Assembly (NCBI RefSeq): GCF_001557325.1
Contig: NZ_LSJS01000225.1
Location: 1 to 23,390, forward strand
Direction of reading: 5' to 3'
Origin: Erythrobacter donghaensis
Lineage (GTDB): Bacteria > Pseudomonadota > Alphaproteobacteria > Sphingomonadales > Sphingomonadaceae
DNA length: 23,390 nt
Positions 1 to 7,547 of this stretch are shown piece after piece (the stretch's first letter is position 1; each line of letters begins with the position of its first letter). The position numbers and the translations under genes are program-made. The notes beneath the pieces were generated by a model. The model did not search any database. It was not told the DNA's origin and was given only the letters and a program-made list of their open reading frames with translations.

Positions 1-924
1 ATTCCCGCCGCCGCCATCGAGAGCAGCTGGGCCGCTGCCGACGGTCACCGCGTCCGCCGCATCGACTGGCCCGGCACCGCCGTGCCCCCGCGCGGATCGA
101 TCCTGTTTCTCCCCGGGCGCGGGGATTTCTACGAGAAATATCTCGAAACGCTCGAGGAATGGCACCGCGCCGGGTGGCGGGTGACCGCCTCGGACTGGCG
201 CGGGCAGGCGGGATCCGGGCGGCTCGGCAAGGACGATGTCACCGGGCACATCGAGGATTTCGGCATCTGGATCGACGACCTGGCGCTGCTGTGGGAGCGC
301 TGGACCGCCGAGACGCCCGGGCCGCACGTGCTCGCCGCGCATTCGATGGGCGGGCATATCGTGCTGCGGGCGCTGGCGGAGAAACGCCTTGCCCCCGACG
401 CCGTGGTGCTGAGCGCGCCGATGACCGGCGTCAACGGCCCGCCGCTGCCGCTCGCCATGCTCCACCGCGTCGCGCAGGCGATGTGCGCGGTGGGCGATCC
501 GATGCGGCAGGCGTGGAAGTGGAGCGAGAAGCCGGGCGAGGCGCCCTCGAAGCGCGTCAACCTGCTCACCCACGATCCCGATCGCTACGCCGACGAGATG
601 TGGTGGCGCGAGGCGCGGCCCGAACTGGTGATGGGCCCGGCCAGCTGGCGCTGGGTCGAGCGTGCCTATGCCTCGTGGATCCAGCTTGAAGCCCCCGGCG
701 CGCTCGAGGGGATCGCCGCGCCGGTGCTGATCGTCTCGACCGCGATCGACAAGCTGGTCAGCCATCCCGCCAATCTCCGCGCCGCCGCGCGCCTGCCCCG
801 CGGCGAATTGCTCGCTCTGGGCGAGGAAGCGCATCACGAGGTGCTGCGCGAGACCGACGCGGTGCGCGCGGGGATCATGGCCCGGATCGCCGATTTCCTC
901 GACCGGACGGCGCCGCAACAATGA
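1..924 (+). CDS. Alpha/beta hydrolase, lysophospholipase-like (5' end cut by window edge)
   Basis: The reading frame is open from base 1, so the gene starts upstream; 307 residues are visible. A GTG at 82 could serve as a start, but in-frame coding-like sequence continues before it (IESSWAAADGHRVRRIDWPG), so I treat the gene as partial. Visible signs of a serine hydrolase are an oxyanion-type segment (LFLPGRGDF), the nucleophile elbow AHSMGG (Ser at visible residue 115), a likely acid in STAIDKLV and a likely His in EEAHHEV near the C-terminus. The layout resembles the COG2267/PldB monoacylglycerol lipase or lysophospholipase group; the substrate cannot be told. No signal peptide is visible, but the N-terminus is missing. 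The stop overlaps the next start (ATGA), suggesting translational coupling with the oxidoreductase. Confidence 0.88.
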   Translation: MPAAAIESSWAAADGHRVRRIDWPGTAVPPRGSILFLPGRGDFYEKYLETLEEWHRAGWRVTASDWRGQAGSGRLGKDDVTGHIEDFGIWIDDLALLWERWTAETPGPHVLAAHSMGGHIVLRALAEKRLAPDAVVLSAPMTGVNGPPLPLAMLHRVAQAMCAVGDPMRQAWKWSEKPGEAPSKRVNLLTHDPDRYADEMWWREARPELVMGPASWRWVERAYASWIQLEAPGALEGIAAPVLIVSTAIDKLVSHPANLRAAARLPRGELLALGEEAHHEVLRETDAVRAGIMARIADFLDRTAPQQ

Positions 925-2030
925 TCCACGACATCGCCGTGATCGGCGCCGGGATGGCGGGCGCGAGCCTTGCCGCCGAACTTGCGCCCCATGCGCGCGT
1001 GCTGCTGCTCGAGGCCGAGGACGCGGCGGGCTACCACGCCACCGGGCGCTCGGCGGCGTTCTGGGAGGAATGCTACGGCGGCCCCGGCGTGGTGCCGCTG
1101 ACCCGCGCCTCGGGCGCCTATCTCGCCGAGCACGGCTTTCTGACGCCGCGCGGCGCGCTCTACATCGGGCGCGCCGAAGACCGTGCGGCGATGGCGGATT
1201 TCCGCGCGAGCTATCAGGGGACGGGGGTGCGGATCGAGCGCCTCGCGCCTGCGGCGCTCGGCGATATCGTGCCGCAGATCCGCCCCGAATGGAGCGAGGC
1301 GCTCTATCAGCCAGCCTGTGCCGATATCGACGTGGCGGGGCTGCACCAGCATTACCTGGCCATGGCGCGGCGGCACTGCGCCGAGGTCGTCACCCGCGGA
1401 AGGGTCACGGGGCTTGCGCGCGAGGGCGGGGCCTGGACGATCACCTCGGAGCGCGGGGAGACATGGCGGGCGATGACCATCGTCAACGCCGCCGGGGCCT
1501 GGGCGGACGAGGTCGCGCGCCTCGCAGGCGTCCGGCCTGTCGACATCGCGCCCTTCCGCCGCACCGTCGCCGTGCTGCGCGTCGATCCGCAAGCGCCGGC
1601 CGACCTGCCGCTGGTGCTCGACATCAATGGCGGCTTCTATTTCAAGCCCGATGCAGGCCGCCTCTGGCTGAGCCCACATGACGAGATCCCCTCCGAGCCC
1701 TGCGACGCCGCGCCCGAGGAACTCGATGTCGCCATCGCCATCGACCGCTTCCAGCAGGTCACCGACTGGCGGATCGCGGCGGTCGAACGGCGCTGGGCGG
1801 GTCTCAGGAGCTTCGCGCCCGACCGCATGCCGGTCTACGGCTACGCGCCCGAGGCCCAGGGCTTCTTCTGGTTCGCAGGGCAGGGCGGCTTCGGCATCCA
1901 GACCGCGCCGGCCGCGGCGCGATTGGGCGCGCAGCTGCTTCTGGATATGGCCGCCGATGCCATGACAGCAGCGATCGACGCGGCCGCCTACAGCCCGGCC
2001 CGGTTCGCCGCCGCGCTACAATCGGCCTAG
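921..2030 (+). CDS. FAD-dependent oxidoreductase, DAO/glycine oxidase-like family
   Basis: A 369-residue protein with an N-terminal Rossmann FAD-binding motif (GAGMAG at residues 9-14, with an acidic residue, Glu31, at the end of the second strand), the segment YHATGRSAA typical of COG0665 dehydrogenases, and a C-terminal FAD-closing segment GQGGFGIQTAP. The family uses FAD to oxidise amino or hydroxy acids such as glycine, sarcosine, D-amino acids or 2-hydroxy acids; which one applies here is not visible. There are no membrane segments, so it is probably cytoplasmic. The ATG at 921 overlaps the stop of the upstream hydrolase by 4 bp, so the two are probably one transcript. A functional link between hydrolase and oxidoreductase is only suggested by this coupling. 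Confidence 0.9.
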   Translation: MIHDIAVIGAGMAGASLAAELAPHARVLLLEAEDAAGYHATGRSAAFWEECYGGPGVVPLTRASGAYLAEHGFLTPRGALYIGRAEDRAAMADFRASYQGTGVRIERLAPAALGDIVPQIRPEWSEALYQPACADIDVAGLHQHYLAMARRHCAEVVTRGRVTGLAREGGAWTITSERGETWRAMTIVNAAGAWADEVARLAGVRPVDIAPFRRTVAVLRVDPQAPADLPLVLDINGGFYFKPDAGRLWLSPHDEIPSEPCDAAPEELDVAIAIDRFQQVTDWRIAAVERRWAGLRSFAPDRMPVYGYAPEAQGFFWFAGQGGFGIQTAPAAARLGAQLLLDMAADAMTAAIDAAAYSPARFAAALQSA

Positions 2031-2077
2031 GCAAGCCTGCACCCTTCTGGCATTTCCCTAACCTGGATTAAACATGC

Positions 2078-2087
2078 GGGAGGGAAG
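2078..2087 (+). promoter_or_regulatory. Ribosome binding site of the DUF1508 gene
   Basis: The purine run GGGAGGGAAG ends 4 bases before ATG 2092, with its GGAGG core about 8 bases away. It decides the start codon against the in-frame ATG at 2074, which lies before this site. Confidence 0.7.
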
Positions 2088-2091
2088 ACCG

Positions 2092-2268
2092 ATGGCTCAC
2101 AAGTTCGAGATCTACAAGGACAACGCCGGCGAGTTCCGGGTGCGCTTCAAGTACAATTCGGAAGTGATGTTCTCGACCCAGGGCTATTCGAGCAAGGCGA
2201 GCGCGCAGAACGCGATCGATTCGATCAAGAAGAACGGCCCCGACGCCGAGGTCGAAGACAACAGCTGA
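2092..2268 (+). CDS. Small DUF1508 (YegP-like) protein
   Basis: A 58-residue protein with one DUF1508 unit: MAHKFEIYKDNAGEFRVRF, followed by the segment GYSSKASAQNAIDSIKKN that is typical of the family. Many relatives, such as E. coli YegP, have two tandem units of this small domain; this one has a single unit. The family role is not well established. An in-frame ATG at 2074 exists, but the purine-rich Shine-Dalgarno stretch GGGAGGGAAG at 2078-2087 lies between it and the ATG at 2092, so 2092 is the better start. The gene stands alone between the oxidoreductase (61 bp upstream) and a palindromic repeat pair. Confidence 0.88.
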   Translation: MAHKFEIYKDNAGEFRVRFKYNSEVMFSTQGYSSKASAQNAIDSIKKNGPDAEVEDNS

Positions 2269-2278
2269 TTTGCTTAAG

Positions 2279-2314
2279 CCCTTCCCCGTGGGGGAAGGGT
2301 TGGGATGGGGGTTC
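2279..2314 (+). repeat. GC-rich palindromic repeat, copy A (REP-like)
   Basis: A perfect 9-bp stem (CCCTTCCCC at 2279-2287, GGGGAAGGG at 2291-2299, loop GTG) is followed by a G-rich tail (GGGATGGGGGTTC). Its layout of stem plus G-rich tail matches copy B in inverted orientation and copy C at the end of the window. It starts 11 bases after the DUF1508 stop and could also act as its terminator, though there is no T-run. Confidence 0.75.
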
Positions 2315-2330
2315 TATGCCCGAAAGGACA

Positions 2331-2366
2331 GAGCCCCCACCCCCGGCCCCTCCCCACGGGGAGGGG
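2331..2366 (-). repeat. GC-rich palindromic repeat, copy B, inverted relative to A
   Basis: Stem CCCCTCCCC (2347-2355) and GGGGAGGGG (2358-2366) with a 2-base spacer. Read on the minus strand the stem is followed by CCGGGGGTGGGGGCTC, almost identical to the tail of copy C (one difference). With copy A it forms a head-to-head pair separated by 16 bases, like the paired REP units (BIMEs) of other proteobacteria. It ends 9 bases from the rnhA stop, in a convergent gap. Confidence 0.75.
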
Positions 2367-2375
2367 AGAAGCGGC

Positions 2376-2834
2376 CTAGTGCCCGAACGCCGACCCCGGC
2401 TCCGCCTGCCGCATCGCTTCCTCGCTCGCGAGCGCATCGGCGCGTTCGTTCTCGGGGTGGCCGGCATGGCCCTTGACCCATTGCCATGAGACCTTGTGCG
2501 GGCGTGCCGCCGCGATCAGCTCGCGCCACAGGTCCTCGTTGGCGACCGGTTTCTTCGCCGCATTGACCCAGCCGCGCTTCTGCCAGCCGAAGATCCACTG
2601 GGTCATCCCGTCGATGACATAGCGGCTGTCGGTGTGGACGGTGACCGCGCAGGGCTCCTTCAAGGCGGTGAGGCCGCGCAGCACGGCGGTCATCTCCATG
2701 CGGTTGTTGGTGGTCTGCGGCTCGCCGCCGACCAGTTCCTTCTCGTGGCCGCCGCTGCGCAGGATCGCGGCCCAGCCGCCGGGGCCGGGGTTGCCCTTGC
2801 ACGCCCCGTCGGTGAAGATGTCGACCTGTCTCAT
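2376..2834 (-). CDS. rnhA: Ribonuclease HI
   Basis: A 152-residue protein, close to the usual ~155 of bacterial RNase HI, which cuts the RNA strand of RNA-DNA hybrids in the cytoplasm. The four metal-binding acidic residues are all in their family motifs: Asp9 in [15 protein letters not shown], Glu47 in NNRMEMTA, Asp69 in HTDSRYV and Asp133 in NERADALA; His123 in [10 protein letters not shown] matches the flexible catalytic His. The frame is open further upstream to 2948, but the extra residues are unlike RNase H and would overlap thrB, so I take MRQVDIF at 2834 as the start. It is the last gene of an ispH-thrB-rnhA run, 25 bp after thrB. Confidence 0.96.
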   Translation of the reverse strand: MRQVDIFTDGACKGNPGPGGWAAILRSGGHEKELVGGEPQTTNNRMEMTAVLRGLTALKEPCAVTVHTDSRYVIDGMTQWIFGWQKRGWVNAAKKPVANEDLWRELIAAARPHKVSWQWVKGHAGHPENERADALASEEAMRQAEPGSAFGH

Positions 2835-2859
2835 CGCGGCCGCTTTGGCCTGCGCGGCC

Positions 2860-3831
2860 TCACCCTGCAAGCAGACCTGCGCCGCTTTCGTGGTAAAACC
2901 GCCAGCGTGCGGCAAATTGCATCGGGTCCTTGCGGGTGACGAGGGCATCGTCTGGCGTATCGAGCCAGTCCTCGGCGCGGGAGGCGACGAACCTGAGGCA
3001 CGCGCCCTTGGCGACCTCGGCGAACAGCGCGCGCTCGTCGGGCGTGAGGCGGCGCACCGACTGATAGCCCTCGATCAGCGCCGCCCCGCAATCGGCGCGG
3101 TAGGCGTTCGCCGCATCGAAGCACCATGCGGCGTGGGTCACCGCCAGATCGAGCACCATCGGCCCGGTGCAGGCGAAGTAGAAATCGATGAGGCCCGTCA
3201 CCCGGTCGCCCAGCATCAGCACGTTGTCGGGGAACAGGTCGGTGTGCGTCTGCGATTGCGGCAGGTCGGCAAGATCGAGCGCCGCCGCCTCGCGCGCGGA
3301 ATCGATCATCGCGGGCAGGGCAGGGTCGATCGTCGCCAGCGCCGCGGCCCCGCAAGCCTCGAGGATCGCCGCGCTCGCGGGGAAATCCATCGCATTGGCG
3401 CGGGTGTGGGGGAAATCCTGCGCGGCAAGGTGGAGGTTCGCCAGCACCGCCCCGATCGCGCGCGCCTGCGCGGGCGTCGGGCGGGTGGGCGAGACCCCGG
3501 GCAGGAACTCGATCAGCGCCGCCGCCTTGCCTTCGACCATCCGCCACGATGCGCCGCTGCGATCATGCATGGTGCGCGGCACCGGACAGCCCTTGCCCGC
3601 AAGATGATCGAGCAGCCCGAGAAAATAGGGCAGATCGGCATATTCGATCCGCCGCTCGTAAAGCGTGAGGATGAAGCGCGTGCCGGAATCGCCCGCACCC
3701 GTGGTCTCGACCAGCCAGTTGGAATTGGAAACCCCCTCGGCAATTCCCTTGGCCGAGACCAGCTCGCCCACGTCATATTCGCCGATCAGCCGCGCGAGGT
3801 CCTCCGCGCCGAGGTGGGTGTAGACCGCCAT
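2860..3831 (-). CDS. thrB: Homoserine kinase (APH-type ThrB)
   Basis: A 323-residue protein of the aminoglycoside-phosphotransferase fold, matching the alphaproteobacterial type of homoserine kinase (not the GHMP type of E. coli). It phosphorylates L-homoserine with ATP in threonine synthesis. The kinase loop is [11 protein letters not shown] (His196, Asp198, Asn203) and the metal-binding Asp216 lies in [13 protein letters not shown]. The segment [15 protein letters not shown] near the N-terminus is characteristic of this ThrB group. The start at 3831 has a GGAGAGG site a few bases upstream. The gene lies 19 bp downstream of ispH and 25 bp upstream of rnhA, an order often seen in alphaproteobacteria. 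Confidence 0.94.
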   Translation of the reverse strand: MAVYTHLGAEDLARLIGEYDVGELVSAKGIAEGVSNSNWLVETTGAGDSGTRFILTLYERRIEYADLPYFLGLLDHLAGKGCPVPRTMHDRSGASWRMVEGKAAALIEFLPGVSPTRPTPAQARAIGAVLANLHLAAQDFPHTRANAMDFPASAAILEACGAAALATIDPALPAMIDSAREAAALDLADLPQSQTHTDLFPDNVLMLGDRVTGLIDFYFACTGPMVLDLAVTHAAWCFDAANAYRADCGAALIEGYQSVRRLTPDERALFAEVAKGACLRFVASRAEDWLDTPDDALVTRKDPMQFAARWRFYHESGAGLLAG

Positions 3832-3850
3832 GCGCCTCTCCGGGGCAGGC

Positions 3851-4828
3851 CTATTCGGTCAGCTGGCGCGGCAGCTTGAAGACCATCTTCTCGACCGTGG
3901 CGGTGATTTCCTTCTCGTGGATCGTCCGGTGCCGGCCGAGCGCGGCGACCACTTCGCGCACCAGGATCTCGGGCGCCGAGGCCCCCGCGGTCAGCCCCAG
4001 CGTCTCGACCCCCTCGAGCCATGCGAAATCGATCTCGCCGGCACGCTGGATCAGCTTGGCGGGGGTGCCGAGCCGCTCCGACACCTCGACCAGCCGCAGC
4101 GAGTTTGAGGAATTGGGCGCGCCGATCACCAGCACCAGGTCGCAGTCATGCGCCAGCTCCTTGACCGCCGCCTGACGGTTCGAGGTGGCATAGCAGATGT
4201 CCTCGGCGCGCGGCCCCTGGATGTTGGGATAGCGCCATTCCAGCGCCTGAATGACCTCGCGCGTGTCATCGACCGACAGCGTGGTCTGGGTGAGGTAGGA
4301 CAGCTCCTCGTCGGCATCGAAGGGCAGCTTGTCGACGTCCTCGATCGTCTCGACGAGGGTCATCTGACCCGGCTCGACCTGCCCCATCGTGCCGATCACC
4401 TCGGGATGGCCTTCGTGGCCGATGAAGATGATGTGGCGGCCCTTCTCGATCTGGCGCTCGGCCTGGCGGTGGATCTTGCTCACCAGCGGGCAGGTGGCAT
4501 CGACATAGAGCAGCTGGCGGCGCCTCGCCTCGGCCGGGATCGCCTTGGGCACCCCGTGGGCGCTGAACACCACCGGCGCGTCATCGGGCACCTCGTCCAG
4601 TTCCTTGACGAAGATCGCGCCCTTGGCCTTCAATTGCTCCACGACGTATTTGTTGTGGACGATCTCGTGCCGCACATAGACGGGCGCGCCGTAGCGTTCG
4701 AGCGCCTTCTCGACGATCTCGATCGCGCGGTCGACCCCTGCACAGAACCCGCGCGGGGCGGCGATCAGGAGGTTGAGGGGAGGCAGCTCCGATGCAGGAA
4801 CCTCAGCTGCGGGAAAGGGCGCGTTCAT
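3851..4828 (-). CDS. ispH: 4-hydroxy-3-methylbut-2-enyl diphosphate reductase
   Basis: A 325-residue iron-sulfur enzyme that makes IPP and DMAPP from HMBPP in the last step of the MEP isoprenoid pathway. The three [4Fe-4S] cysteines are Cys29 ([12 protein letters not shown]), Cys113 ([11 protein letters not shown]) and Cys212 ([10 protein letters not shown]). Substrate-binding motifs [13 protein letters not shown] (His141, Glu143), QTTLSVDDT and [11 protein letters not shown] are intact. A GTG at 4852 would add eight residues (MESARGGD), but the purine-rich AGAGGGGG sits just upstream of the ATG at 4828, so I prefer the latter. It is first in the ispH-thrB-rnhA run and divergent from the lipoprotein gene, with a 72-bp gap. 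Confidence 0.96.
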   Translation of the reverse strand: MNAPFPAAEVPASELPPLNLLIAAPRGFCAGVDRAIEIVEKALERYGAPVYVRHEIVHNKYVVEQLKAKGAIFVKELDEVPDDAPVVFSAHGVPKAIPAEARRRQLLYVDATCPLVSKIHRQAERQIEKGRHIIFIGHEGHPEVIGTMGQVEPGQMTLVETIEDVDKLPFDADEELSYLTQTTLSVDDTREVIQALEWRYPNIQGPRAEDICYATSNRQAAVKELAHDCDLVLVIGAPNSSNSLRLVEVSERLGTPAKLIQRAGEIDFAWLEGVETLGLTAGASAPEILVREVVAALGRHRTIHEKEITATVEKMVFKLPRQLTE

Positions 4829-4900
4829 GTCGCCCCCTCTAGCGCTTTCCACCCGTCCTCGCTAGGGCGCTCGGGATCGTTTAATTCGAGGACGGCTTTG

Positions 4901-5551
4901 ATGAAGCTTCGCGTGCGTGCCCTTCTTGCCCTGACCGCCGTGGCGGCGCTGCCCGCCTGCTCGAACGAGGGCGAGCTGGTGATCGATCAGGGCGTCGGCA
5001 TCGCCAGCGTGCTGACGCTGTGTCCGTCGGTCGGGATCCCCGACTACACCGGCGATGTCACCACCTTCCGCGACCCGGCCGACACCACCGTCGCCAGCCT
5101 CGATGTCAGCGCGTCGATGACCAATCTGCGTGCCACCTGCAACGACACCGCGGACAAGATCTATTCCGAGGCGACCTTCACCGTGAACGCCCGCCGCAGC
5201 GACACGCGCGGCGCGCGCACGGTCGAACTGCCCTATTTCGTCACCGTGGTGCGCGGCGGCACGGCGGTGGTTTCCAAGCGCATCGGCACCGTCACGCTCG
5301 CCTTTGCCGACGGGCAGGAGCGGGCGGCCGCAACCGGCAAGGCAGGTGGCTATGTCAACCGCGCCGATGCCGCGCTGCCCGAGGACATCCGCCAGAAGAT
5401 CACCAAGCGACGACGCGCGGGCGACGAAGAGGCGGCGCTCGACCCGCTCGCCGATCCCGAGGTCAAGGCCGCGATCGCGCGCACCCGCTTCGAGATGCTG
5501 GTCGGCTTCCAGCTGACCGAGGCGCAGCTGAAGTATAACGTGACGAGGTAG
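4901..5551 (+). CDS. Predicted lipoprotein of unknown function
   Basis: A 216-residue protein with a lipoprotein signal: Lys and Arg near the start, a hydrophobic stretch ALLALTAVAAL and the lipobox LPAC (Cys20), followed by SNEGE. The mature part is soluble, with short hydrophobic strand-like segments (ELPYFVTVVRGGTAVVSKR) and a charged region KRRRAGDEEAALDPLADPEVKAAIARTRFE near the C-terminus. I recall similar uncharacterised proteins in sphingomonads but know no function. With Asn at +2 after the lipid-bearing Cys there is no obvious inner-membrane retention signal, so the outer membrane is likelier. The open frame runs far upstream to 4148, but that part is the antisense of ispH; the signal peptide fixes the start at 4901. 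It is divergent from ispH and followed 4 bases later by a strong hairpin. Confidence 0.85.
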   Translation: MKLRVRALLALTAVAALPACSNEGELVIDQGVGIASVLTLCPSVGIPDYTGDVTTFRDPADTTVASLDVSASMTNLRATCNDTADKIYSEATFTVNARRSDTRGARTVELPYFVTVVRGGTAVVSKRIGTVTLAFADGQERAAATGKAGGYVNRADAALPEDIRQKITKRRRAGDEEAALDPLADPEVKAAIARTRFEMLVGFQLTEAQLKYNVTR

Positions 5552-5555
5552 GTTG

Positions 5556-5577
5556 CGCGGGCGCCTCCGCGCCCGCG
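5556..5577 (+). terminator. Strong hairpin after the lipoprotein gene
   Basis: CGCGGGCGC (5556-5564), loop CTCC, GCGCCCGCG (5569-5577): a perfect 9-bp GC stem starting 4 bases after the stop codon. No T-run follows, so it is either a non-canonical terminator, an mRNA 3' end stabiliser or part of the repeat cluster that follows. Confidence 0.55.
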
Positions 5578-5622
5578 TCCTCGGTGCTGTTCCCTTCGCT
5601 TCGCTTCGGGGCACCTGCGGGC

Positions 5623-5674
5623 GGCCGTTCGGCCTAGCGACGCCTTCGGCGTCGGGCCAACGCCAGACGCTGGC
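5623..5674. repeat. Cluster of short hairpins
   Basis: Three small perfect hairpins in a row: GGCC-GTTC-GGCC (5623-5634), CGACGCC-TTC-GGCGTCG (5638-5654) and GCCAG-ACG-CTGGC (5662-5674). They do not belong to any gene. Similar short palindromes between genes are common in sphingomonad genomes, so a dispersed repeat origin is likely. Confidence 0.55.
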
Positions 5675-5702
5675 TTGCCGAAGCACTTTTTCATTGTCGT
5701 CA

Positions 5703-5721
5703 CCCCGGGCTTGACCCGGGG
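5703..5721. repeat. CCCCGGG-CTTGA-CCCGGGG palindrome (dispersed alphaproteobacterial type)
   Basis: A 7-bp perfect stem with a CTTGA loop. From memory, the sequence class TCA(C/T)CCCGG(G/A)CTTGA(C/T)CC(C/G)GG is scattered through many alphaproteobacterial genomes as an intergenic palindromic element. Here it lies 54 bp before argS. Confidence 0.6.
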
Positions 5722-5775
5722 CTTGGCTTCCTTCTTTGCACGCGCGAACAACCGCGCCTTACGCACGAGACAACC

Positions 5776-7518
5776 ATGACCAAGACGCTCTACTTCATCT
5801 ATCAAACGTTGATCGAAGACGTTCAGAAGAGCCTTGTCGCAAAGGGAGTCCTTCCCGAAGATATCAGCTTGGCCAACGTAACTTTGGAACCGCCGCGTGA
5901 TCCTGCGCATGGCGATCTTGCGACTAATGCTGCGATGGTGCTTGCCAAAAGCGCAGGGATGAACCCGCGAGAATTGGCGAGTGCGAATGTGGCAATATTG
6001 TCGTCACTTAGCGAAATATCGAATGTCGAGATTGCCGGGCCCGGTTTCATTAACCTAAGGCTCCCAAGCGAAGCGTGGCTGAACGAATTGAGGGCAATCG
6101 CGGCTCTCGGCAGTGACTACGGCCGCTCGCAGATGGGCGGCGGCCGGGTCGTCAACATCGAGTATGTCTCGGCCAACCCCACCGGCCCCATGCACATGGG
6201 CCACTGCCGCGGCGCGGTGGTGGGCGATGCGCTTGCGGGGCTGCTCGAATTCGCCGGGCACCGGGTGACCAAGGAATACTACGTCAACGACGCGGGCGCG
6301 CAGGTCGATGTGCTCGCCCGCTCGGTGCACATGCGCTATCGCGAGGCGCTGGGGGAAGCGATCACCATCCCCGAGGGGCTTTATCCGGGCGAATACCTCA
6401 AGCCGGTGGGCGAGGCGCTCGCCGCCGAGTTCGGCGACCAATATGCCGCCGCGCCCGAGGCCGAGTGGCTCATCCTGTTCCGCACCCGCGCGGTCGCGGC
6501 GATGATGGACATGATCCGCGCGGATCTCGCCACGCTCGGCATCCAGCACGACCTCTTCTCCTCCGAGGCCGAATTGCAGGCCTCGGGCAAGGTCGATGCG
6601 GCCGAACAATGGCTGCGCGACCACGACCTCGTCTATGACGGTGTTCTCGAGGCCCCAAAGGGCAAGGCCCCGCCGGAAGACTGGGAGCCGGTCTCGCTGC
6701 CGCTGTTCCGTTCGACGAAGTTCGGGGACGATCAGGATCGCCCGATCAAGAAGTCGTCCGGGGCCTGGACCTATTTCGGCGCGGACCTCGCCTACCACTT
6801 CCAGAAAGCGCAGGCCGCCGACGCGCTGGTCGACATCTGGGGCGCGGACCATGCGGGCACCGTCAAGCGGATCAAGGCCGCGGTCGCCGCGCTGACCAGC
6901 GCCGATGGCGCGGCGCCCAAGCCGTTCGAGGTCAAGCTCGTCCAGATGGTGCAGCTGATGAAGGGCGGCCAGCCCTTCAAGATGTCCAAGCGGGCGGGCA
7001 ATTTCGTGACGCTCGCCGACGTGGTCGACATGGTCGGCAAGGACGTGGTGCGCTTCACCATGCTCACCCGCAAGCCGGACGCGCAGATGGATTTCGACTT
7101 CGACAAGGTGGTCGAGGCCTCGAAGGACAATCCGGTGTTCTATGTGCAATACGCCCACGCGCGCATCCGCTCGACGCTGAGGAAGGCGGTGGACCTGGGG
7201 ATCACCCCCTCCGATGCCGCGCTCGAAAAGCTCGGGGCGGAGGAGCTGGCGCTGGTCGCCCGCGCCGCACAATTCCCGCGCGAGATCGAGGCGGCCGCGC
7301 GGGCGAGAGAACCGCACCGCATCGCTTTCTATCTTTACGACCTTGCCGCCGACCTCCATTCCTACTGGAACCTCGGTAATGACCGCCCCGAAAAGCGCTT
7401 CATCGTGGAACAGGACGCGCAGCTCACCGCGGCAAGGCTTTTCCTTGCCGGGGCAATCGGGCAAGTGATCCGCAATGGTCTCGGCGTGCTCGGCGTCGAG
7501 GCGGTCGAGAGCATGTAG
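5776..7518 (+). CDS. argS: Arginyl-tRNA synthetase
   Basis: A 580-residue class I synthetase that charges tRNA-Arg. Order of parts: N-terminal tRNA-binding domain (about 1-110, with EPPRDPAHGDLATNAAM), catalytic domain opening with NIEYVSANPTGPMHMGH (HIGH-type motif at 140-143), KMSKR at 402-406 in QPFKMSKRAGNFVTL, and a helical C-terminal anticodon domain (DALRP type) ending at 580. All motifs are intact and the length is normal for the family. Oddity: bases 5776 to about 6120 are about 53% GC by hand count and use many A/T-ending codons, while from 6121 on the gene is about 70% GC like its neighbours. The break falls near the join of the N-terminal and catalytic domains. The Shine-Dalgarno match (ACGAGA) is weak. 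Confidence 0.97.
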   Translation: MTKTLYFIYQTLIEDVQKSLVAKGVLPEDISLANVTLEPPRDPAHGDLATNAAMVLAKSAGMNPRELASANVAILSSLSEISNVEIAGPGFINLRLPSEAWLNELRAIAALGSDYGRSQMGGGRVVNIEYVSANPTGPMHMGHCRGAVVGDALAGLLEFAGHRVTKEYYVNDAGAQVDVLARSVHMRYREALGEAITIPEGLYPGEYLKPVGEALAAEFGDQYAAAPEAEWLILFRTRAVAAMMDMIRADLATLGIQHDLFSSEAELQASGKVDAAEQWLRDHDLVYDGVLEAPKGKAPPEDWEPVSLPLFRSTKFGDDQDRPIKKSSGAWTYFGADLAYHFQKAQAADALVDIWGADHAGTVKRIKAAVAALTSADGAAPKPFEVKLVQMVQLMKGGQPFKMSKRAGNFVTLADVVDMVGKDVVRFTMLTRKPDAQMDFDFDKVVEASKDNPVFYVQYAHARIRSTLRKAVDLGITPSDAALEKLGAEELALVARAAQFPREIEAAARAREPHRIAFYLYDLAADLHSYWNLGNDRPEKRFIVEQDAQLTAARLFLAGAIGQVIRNGLGVLGVEAVESM

Positions 7519-7547
7519 GTCTGCCTTAGGGGGGCACTGGATCCGTG

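Noticed and set aside
2279..2366. CRISPR-like or transposon end interpretation of the palindromic pair
   Set aside because: Only two inverted units with a 16-base spacer, no regular spacers, no target-site duplication and no transposase nearby; a REP/BIME-type repeat explains it better.
2835..2948. Longer rnhA start adding 38 residues
   Set aside because: The added part overlaps thrB, has no RNase H similarity, and the start at 2834 gives the canonical N-terminus and length.
2632..3879. A 415-codon open frame antisense to thrB and rnhA
   Set aside because: Arg/Gly/Ala-rich translation without domains, on the strand opposite two firmly identified enzymes.
4148..4900. Upstream extension of the lipoprotein frame to 467 residues
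   Set aside because: It is antisense to ispH, and the lipoprotein signal peptide defines the start at 4901.
6055..7464. A 469-codon open frame antisense to argS
   Set aside because: Shadow frame: it exists only over the high-GC part of argS and vanishes in the low-GC 5' end, as expected from base composition.
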